64,000 nt of DNA from contig JBGSKY010000177.1 in assembly GCA_041740995.1 (NCBI GenBank), positions 4,464 through 68,463 of the forward strand, given 5' to 3'. The stretch is from JBGSKY01 sp041740995 (GTDB taxonomy: Bacteria > Planctomycetota > Planctomycetia > Pirellulales > Pirellulaceae). Shown here in pieces: positions 59,679-64,000 of this stretch (positions within the stretch are counted from its first letter, which is position 1; each line of letters starts with the position of its first letter). The translations under genes and the position numbers were made by a program. The notes under the pieces were generated by a model. The model had not been told where the DNA came from and made no database searches. It worked only from the letters and a program-made list of their open reading frames with translations.

Positions 59679-62279
59679 ATGTCGCAATTCTTTGTGTCCT
59701 GTTTTTTTGATTCGTCAATCTTGGTCGCTATCAGTGTGGTGCTGTTCCGTGCGAGAATTCGTGACATCATTGCGGGCAAGCGTTGGATGCAAATCGCGAT
59801 GTACACGGCAGCGTTGTTAATGACAGGCGTATTAAGCTGTTTTCAGTTGTCGACTTTGGAAGCTCAAGAGTCTTCAACAACAAAGGTCGAGACCGCTGAT
59901 TCGGACGAAGTTGAAATGACTGCCGAACAGTTTGCGAATCTGCCGCCCTTGATTTGTGGAACTACAGTTAGCGGTAAAGTGCTGCTGCCCGAAGGGCAAG
60001 CTTGTTCCGATGCAAAAGTTTATTTACTTGCAAGGCCCGATGGTTCGTATACGCTTCCGACGACACCACTAGTTACCGAATCCGACAAAAACGGATTCTT
60101 TGAGTTTCTTGAAACGCCAACGGGAGGATATAGCATCTGGGCAGAGACGGAGACGATGACGTCACAATTTAAGATGCTTCGCGCCAGACGACTTACGGTC
60201 GAACAATCGCCAGCAACCAGTCAGCCAATCAAGCTTAGATTGCACGCTGCGTGTACCTATCGATTCCAGGTGGTTGAAGCGGCGACAAAAGAACCGATTG
60301 CCGGGGCCGAGATTAAGCCGGGTTGGCCCGATATCGAGCGAGTGTTAGTGACAGATGAAAATGGCAAAGCAATCTTCGGAAATTTGGCATCTGCCAGTTG
60401 GGGCTTCGGAGTCCACAAAGAAGGATACGCGTACATCTATCAAAAAGCGGTCGAACAACCGCTTGGGACTGAAGTGACTTATGAGTTCGCGCTGCAACCA
60501 GGAGGCAAGTTGAAAGGTCGATTGGTTGATCAGCGTGGTAAACCGGTCGTCAATTGCAAGGTGGTCGTAAGTCATCGAGATCAAATGCGATTTCCAAATC
60601 TTCCGAAGGCGTTTACCGACGCCGACGGCAAGTTTGCATTAGACGATCTGCCTTTGGGAGAAGAGTACTCAGTACACGCGGATATCGATTCGCATGAGTT
60701 CACAAGTCAGCGCGCTGCCGTTCTCGACAGAGACTCGCCAACAGTGCTCGACCTCGTAGTTCCAGAAAGGAATCATGACATTGGAGCTACGTTTTTAGTT
60801 GTCGATGAAAATGGCGAATCTATCGTCGGAGCGAAACTAAAAAATACTGGCAACCCTTCCGGTCGCGTCCGCGAAGGCGTCACTGATGAGTTCGGCGTCT
60901 GCAGATTGGATGACTTGTTTATTACGCCAGTTGGTTTCGGCGGGCAACCAAATAGCGCAATGGTTGTCTTCAGTGCCGATCGTTACATCGGCGAGAATGT
61001 CAATCTACCTGAAAGTTCTCGGAAAGACGAAAACAAAATGACGGTGACATTGCGACGTGGCAAGACTTTTAAGGGTCGCATCGTCACTCCGACTGGTGAA
61101 CCGGCAGCGAAGGTTTGGGTGTTCTGCGAGCGCGTTGGAATCAGCCTTGATTCGGATTCTTTGTACACCGATGATCAGGGCGAGTTCCAATTTAATGGAC
61201 TTGATTCCAACATCAGGCTGACAATCCAGCCACGTACGACTTACCAATTGCAGGAGAAGGTAAGTTTCGCGGTTGGCGATGATGAGGCTGAAATCACAAC
61301 GATCACGCTGGAATACACGGGCAGCCTTCGCGTTCGTGCACTCGACGCGACGACCAAAGAACCGATTCCAGACTTCAATGTCAAACTCGGTTTCGCTGAA
61401 CATCAGCCAGGCGATCCTACTTTTCAGCGTGGCTTGCCGTCAGAATTGATGGCAAACGGAGTCAACGTGACCGGAGCTGTCAAAGAGTATCTATTTGAAG
61501 GCAGCCCGATTGGTATGCCATATAAGTTGTTCGTATCGGCTGAAGGTTTCGAACCGCAAACAATAGACCGAGCGGTATGTTCTAAGGTCACCGAAAGCCC
61601 ATTGATCGATGTGTTCCTGCAACGCTTCACCAACGAGAATTACACCGCCGTCAGCGGCGAATTGATCGGTCCAGAAGGACCAGTCAAAGGCGCGATCGTG
61701 CGGCTAGCGGCCGGCAAATCACCGACATGGATTGCGCAGTGGGCAATGCTTCAAAATGGCGACGTGGAGCGAGACACTGAGTGCTTGCAAGCGTTAAAAA
61801 CGATCAGTGACGACCAAGGCAAGTTTCGGTTTGAACATGTCAAGCGTGAATCGAAATCAATAGAGATTTATTACGTCGCAAATGGCTTGCCACCACAGCG
61901 TTTTTCGGGATTGCAATTATATCCCGAACTACCGGAAACGGTTTTCGATTTGCCATTCGCATTTGCGTCGACAGTACAAGTGATTTTAGATTTCTCACGT
62001 TTTCCGGAAGCCGCAACGGTTCAACTGCGTGCAAACGGCGACCAATTCAACGGACCGATTCAACCAATTGCTTTTGACAGGGACATCAAGCCAATTGGAC
62101 CAGCCAGTGGGGGGCTGATCACTTTCGAAGATGTTCCTGCAGGTGACTATCAAGTCACCATTTTCAAAGCAGAAAAGCACGTGCCAATCGGAAATTTGTT
62201 AGGTGTCACTCGCGAACCGATTGCCAATCAAAAGTTTACAATCTTGCCGAATCAAGAGAGTTATATCGTCAACTTTTGA
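59679..62279 (+). CDS. Secreted or anchored protein with several carboxypeptidase-regulatory-like domains
   Basis: 866 residues from the ATG at 59679, which has GGAG seven bases upstream. A first hydrophobic stretch (residues 12-23) and a second (about 41-56, AALLMTGVLSCFQL) act as signal or anchor; an internal Met37 is a possible alternative start. The body consists of about seven beta-sandwich units of the CarboxypepD_reg type. Each starts with a G-x-V/L-x-x-x-G strand and an alpha-like turn (VSGKVLLPEGQACSDAKVYL; KLKGRLVDQRGKPVVNCKV; FKGRIVTPTGEPAAKVWV; VSGELIGPEGPVKGAIVRLA). Such domains bind surface or cell-wall material. A smaller protein with the same type of fold follows. Confidence 0.82.
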   Translation: MSQFFVSCFFDSSILVAISVVLFRARIRDIIAGKRWMQIAMYTAALLMTGVLSCFQLSTLEAQESSTTKVETADSDEVEMTAEQFANLPPLICGTTVSGKVLLPEGQACSDAKVYLLARPDGSYTLPTTPLVTESDKNGFFEFLETPTGGYSIWAETETMTSQFKMLRARRLTVEQSPATSQPIKLRLHAACTYRFQVVEAATKEPIAGAEIKPGWPDIERVLVTDENGKAIFGNLASASWGFGVHKEGYAYIYQKAVEQPLGTEVTYEFALQPGGKLKGRLVDQRGKPVVNCKVVVSHRDQMRFPNLPKAFTDADGKFALDDLPLGEEYSVHADIDSHEFTSQRAAVLDRDSPTVLDLVVPERNHDIGATFLVVDENGESIVGAKLKNTGNPSGRVREGVTDEFGVCRLDDLFITPVGFGGQPNSAMVVFSADRYIGENVNLPESSRKDENKMTVTLRRGKTFKGRIVTPTGEPAAKVWVFCERVGISLDSDSLYTDDQGEFQFNGLDSNIRLTIQPRTTYQLQEKVSFAVGDDEAEITTITLEYTGSLRVRALDATTKEPIPDFNVKLGFAEHQPGDPTFQRGLPSELMANGVNVTGAVKEYLFEGSPIGMPYKLFVSAEGFEPQTIDRAVCSKVTESPLIDVFLQRFTNENYTAVSGELIGPEGPVKGAIVRLAAGKSPTWIAQWAMLQNGDVERDTECLQALKTISDDQGKFRFEHVKRESKSIEIYYVANGLPPQRFSGLQLYPELPETVFDLPFAFASTVQVILDFSRFPEAATVQLRANGDQFNGPIQPIAFDRDIKPIGPASGGLITFEDVPAGDYQVTIFKAEKHVPIGNLLGVTREPIANQKFTILPNQESYIVNF

Positions 62280-62474
62280 TTGCGATCCTTCCGCAGTGAT
62301 AACCGCGAATGGACGCGCATTTCAAAACAGCTCGGATTCGCGTTTTTACCAAAAGCGTTCAGCTGATTTTTTATCAGACGTTTTTTCCAAGCTCAAACAT
62401 TTGGGACAATTTTTCTGCAACACGTTGCCCTGGATACTTTAAAAAACAAATTGGGTTTTACAAGTTTAGTGGTT

Positions 62475-63893
62475 ATGAATCTGAAATTCAGTGATTGCGT
62501 TTTGATTCTTTTGCTTGTTGCGTCGAGTAGTGTTTGCTTTGCCGAAGATATTCAGAACAGCGTTTCAAATAGTCAAATGCGCTGGGCGGAATTAAAAGTT
62601 GAAATTACTGACCATCAATTTAAACCAGTTGTTGGCGCGGTCGTCAGTGTTTATGCGATGGGTGTGGTCGAGCAACCTGGCCACGGTTATTGGAACACAA
62701 AAACTTTTGGTCCAACGAAGAATTGCTTGACTGATGACAATGGCTTTGCAATTGTGCGATACCCAGCAAAATTTGAATCGCTCAACCAAGTCTTGACCAC
62801 CAATACGGTCAGTTTTTCTGTCGATCATATTGACCACGTTCCGGTAATCAACCATTTCAGTTTGTCACTCAAAGACGACACGGCAATGGAAGTTGCCACA
62901 ATGACTCTGCAGCGCGGTTGCGAAGTCCGCCTTGAAGCAGTCGATGAAAACGGACGTGCGATAGCGGATTTTGTTGTCAACATGGCAGGTCCCGATCCAA
63001 CTTCTTTCTGGGAACAGGACGATTCCGGAGGTCGACGAACAGCGACTTTGAAGCCTGGAATTTGGCAAACGATTTTGATCAAATTTCAGGAAGATAAACC
63101 AACGCTTTTCAGCAACTTGATTCCGATCCGTGTTCGTCCAGAGCAGTCAGTCAGAATTCGCGGTATCAAACTTTTGCCAGGTGCTACGATTCGAGGTGTC
63201 TTGTCAGATAACGTTCCCCGACCAGTCAAAGATGGATACGTCCTAACGACCAGCGTTCCAAATCCAAGAGAAGCAAATTACGCCAAAGAGTCGGCTTCGT
63301 TGATCTGGTACGACTCTGCACCGATCGCCGCTGACGGAACCTTTGAATTGCAGTCACTTCCGCGTTCGGGAGTAATACAAATTATCGGCGTATGTGACGG
63401 TTGGGTTTCATCAAGCAACATTGATGAAATACCCGCCTTCTTTACCGCTGGCCAATTGTTTGATGTCGATTCTGACAACGTCGATGTCCAATTAAACATG
63501 GAACAGACAGGAACGCTTGAGTTAACTTTACTTGACGCCGATCGCAAGCCGATTACCGGTAAAATTTATGCGAGTCCCAATCAGATGTTTTATAAAGGCG
63601 GCTCAACTTTGTTGGGTAAAAAAATCAGTGCCGTTGAGTCTTTGAAAAATCAGTTGGTTCCGCCGGAACAACGGACGTTAACGACATCGCAGCCTCAATC
63701 GCTCCCGTTTTCGGAATGTCCAATCGTCAACGGTGTCGCGGTGATTCGAGGGATTCCGTTAGGTAAGAAAACAGCATATTACTTGTTCGATTCGCCCTAT
63801 AAATTACCGCACGAGCCGAACGCCCGAGAAGGCTACTATAGCTGTACACTTAATTCTCCGGCACCGATGAAAGTCGAACTTCGAGTGGAGTAG
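62475..63893 (+). CDS. Secreted protein with carboxypeptidase-regulatory-like domains
   Basis: 472 residues. The signal peptide is clear (CVLILLLVASSSVCFAEDI, cleavage near residue 24). The following beta-rich part has units starting VEITDHQFKPVVGAVVSV and VRLEAVDENGRAIADFVVNM, similar to those in the preceding 866-residue protein. A third unit is seen at LELTLLDADRKPITGKIYAS. The frame also opens at 62451 (GTG/TTG-like upstream codons), but the ATG at 62475 gives a standard signal peptide. The gene follows its larger neighbour after 195 bases, so the two may be an old duplication and may be co-expressed. No catalytic motif was found. Confidence 0.8.
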   Translation: MNLKFSDCVLILLLVASSSVCFAEDIQNSVSNSQMRWAELKVEITDHQFKPVVGAVVSVYAMGVVEQPGHGYWNTKTFGPTKNCLTDDNGFAIVRYPAKFESLNQVLTTNTVSFSVDHIDHVPVINHFSLSLKDDTAMEVATMTLQRGCEVRLEAVDENGRAIADFVVNMAGPDPTSFWEQDDSGGRRTATLKPGIWQTILIKFQEDKPTLFSNLIPIRVRPEQSVRIRGIKLLPGATIRGVLSDNVPRPVKDGYVLTTSVPNPREANYAKESASLIWYDSAPIAADGTFELQSLPRSGVIQIIGVCDGWVSSSNIDEIPAFFTAGQLFDVDSDNVDVQLNMEQTGTLELTLLDADRKPITGKIYASPNQMFYKGGSTLLGKKISAVESLKNQLVPPEQRTLTTSQPQSLPFSECPIVNGVAVIRGIPLGKKTAYYLFDSPYKLPHEPNAREGYYSCTLNSPAPMKVELRVE

Positions 63894-64000
63894 TTAACGT
63901 TTTAAAAAAAGTTGCGCCAAGCAGCGTGGGAGAGGGGAATGATTATGTGTTGATAATTTGAAACCTTTCGTTGGAACCCAGTGGTGAAATCCCACCCGGT
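63894..64000. other. 3' flank at the window end, no feature seen
   Basis: The last 107 bases hold no gene that I can support. An A-run (63905-63911) follows the stop codon but no foldback precedes it. Confidence 0.4.

Noticed and set aside
1..64000. tRNA genes, rRNA, CRISPR arrays, transposases and phage genes
   Set aside because: I scanned intergenic stretches for T-loop-like sequence, regular short direct repeats with unique spacers, and transposase or integrase motifs in the proteins; none was found. A covariance-model scan would be more sensitive.

Overview
The window looks like chromosomal DNA of a planctomycete, most likely of the Pirellulales (Pirellula/Rhodopirellula/Blastopirellula type). 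The evidence is a paired DUF1592-type cytochrome/DUF1552 locus, a giant PEP-CTERM protein built of autotransporter-associated strand repeats, many large secreted proteins of unknown function, sparse Shine-Dalgarno sequences, a tetrahydromethanopterin-type dihydropteroate-synthase-like protein, and families of short GC-rich palindromic intergenic repeats. There is no plasmid, phage or transposase signature. No tRNA, rRNA or CRISPR array was seen.

Layout. 1-3015: 3' part of an RND efflux permease. 3020-3772: a metallophosphatase (minus). 4091-6339: two menaquinone (futalosine route) genes, a UbiA-family prenyltransferase and the radical SAM enzyme MqnE. 6461-7045: 5-formyl-THF cyclo-ligase, with related repeat elements on both sides. 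7528-8673: a secreted BON-domain protein with a clear terminator. 9320-14479: a translation block, rpmI-rplT-pheS-pheT, plus an M20 peptidase overlapping pheT. 14476-22384: an unknown secreted protein, an HtrA-type protease, queA, a RimI-like acetyltransferase and ppdK. 22732-32015: DUF937, a gamma-glutamylcyclotransferase-like protein, then a same-strand run of little-known genes (HEAT lipoprotein, two large helical secreted proteins, an FHA protein, a degenerate LarA-like protein). 32137-37800: the giant PEP-CTERM protein (minus). 38495-44809: DJ-1/PfpI protein, principal sigma factor, primase (dnaG-rpoD order) and the DUF6513/DHPS-like protein, all minus. 45075-45183: a candidate structured small RNA. 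45386-48960: TPR protein, SMP-30/gluconolactonase-like protein, OPT transporter. 49345-54058: a complete three-gene set for the osmolyte N-acetylglutaminylglutamine amide (NAGGN). 54114-59475: ankyrin/DUF1552/DUF1592 triad (minus). 59679-63893: two secreted proteins with carboxypeptidase-regulatory-like (beta-sandwich) repeats.

How the genes fit together. The best-defined functional units are the NAGGN trio (osmotic stress), the menaquinone pair, the ribosome/PheRS block and the dnaG-rpoD pair. The most interesting items not covered by standard gene calls are the 13-bp-stem RNA element at about 45.1 kb, which sits behind a perfect TATAAT and ends in a T-run with no protein gene upstream on that strand, and at least three families of short dispersed inverted repeats, one arranged as long tandem or direct copies next to rpmI and ppdK. 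PheT is also unusual because it lacks the N-terminal tRNA-binding OB domain.
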